A program made the translations under genes and the position numbers. The notes beneath the pieces are model-generated. The model made no database searches. It saw only the letters and a list, made by a program, of their open reading frames with translations, and was not told the DNA's origin. Positions 6,213 through 6,241 of a DNA stretch of 6,241 nucleotides are shown here, one piece after another. Position 1 is the stretch's first letter. Every line of letters begins with the position of its first letter. The stretch comes from an uncultured Collinsella sp. GTDB taxonomy: Bacteria > Actinomycetota > Coriobacteriia > Coriobacteriales > Coriobacteriaceae. The stretch lies in assembly GCA_958354105.1 (NCBI GenBank), contig CATWVA010000055.1, positions 1 to 6,241 on the forward strand. Reading direction: 5' to 3'.

Positions 6213-6241
6213 GGTCAGCGGCGCCCTGGCCTCCCACGGGC
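6213..6241 (-). rRNA. rrf: 5S rRNA, 3' end only (partial)
   Basis: The - strand from the window edge reads CCCGTGGGAGGCCAGGGCG then CCGCTGACC. This lines up with the 3' end of Gram-positive 5S rRNAs (recalled consensus CGTGGGAGAGTAGGACG then CCGCCG): the CGTGGGAG, AGG and CGCCGC blocks are shared and the loop region between differs. A strong terminator about 30 bp downstream fits the end of an rRNA operon. Only 29 bases are visible and the 5' strand of helix I lies outside the window, so the exact 3' end is approximate. Confidence 0.65.

Overview
The window is an ordinary housekeeping stretch of a moderately GC-rich bacterial chromosome. The proteins and the 5S-like fragment at the right edge look most like the actinobacterial class Coriobacteriia (Collinsella or a relative). 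That placement is a judgement from the overall look of the proteins and the local gene order; no database search was done.

Left half, + strand (1-2449): the 3' part of a BaiN/HI0933-type flavoprotein gene runs off the left edge. An 80-bp gap follows, holding a TATAAT box and a strong terminator-like hairpin. Next is a complete gene for a 546-residue COG2509-type FAD-dependent dehydrogenase of unknown substrate. The two flavoproteins are adjacent but belong to different families.

Centre (about 2450-2514): a GC-rich hairpin with T-rich flanks on both strands separates the two convergent gene sets and probably ends transcription from both sides.

Right half, - strand (2515-6022): coaE (dephospho-CoA kinase, last step of coenzyme A synthesis), a small membrane-anchored lytic transglycosylase and uvrB (nucleotide-excision repair helicase) run in that order. 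The transglycosylase gene overlaps the end of coaE by 8 bp and its ribosome binding site lies inside coaE, so these two are probably translationally coupled. uvrB follows after 51 bp with its own ribosome binding site and a possible promoter.

Right edge (6149-6241): a strong bidirectional terminator lies upstream of coaE. Beyond it, on the - strand, is sequence that matches the 3' end of a 5S rRNA, suggesting that an rRNA operon ends at this edge.

No stretch over 300 bases lacks a gene. I saw no mobile element, CRISPR array, tRNA or phage gene, and no convincing sign of an undescribed system. The points worth a second look are small: a possible attenuator leader, shortened or divergent motifs in the BaiN-like protein and CoaE, and a C-terminal extension on UvrB.
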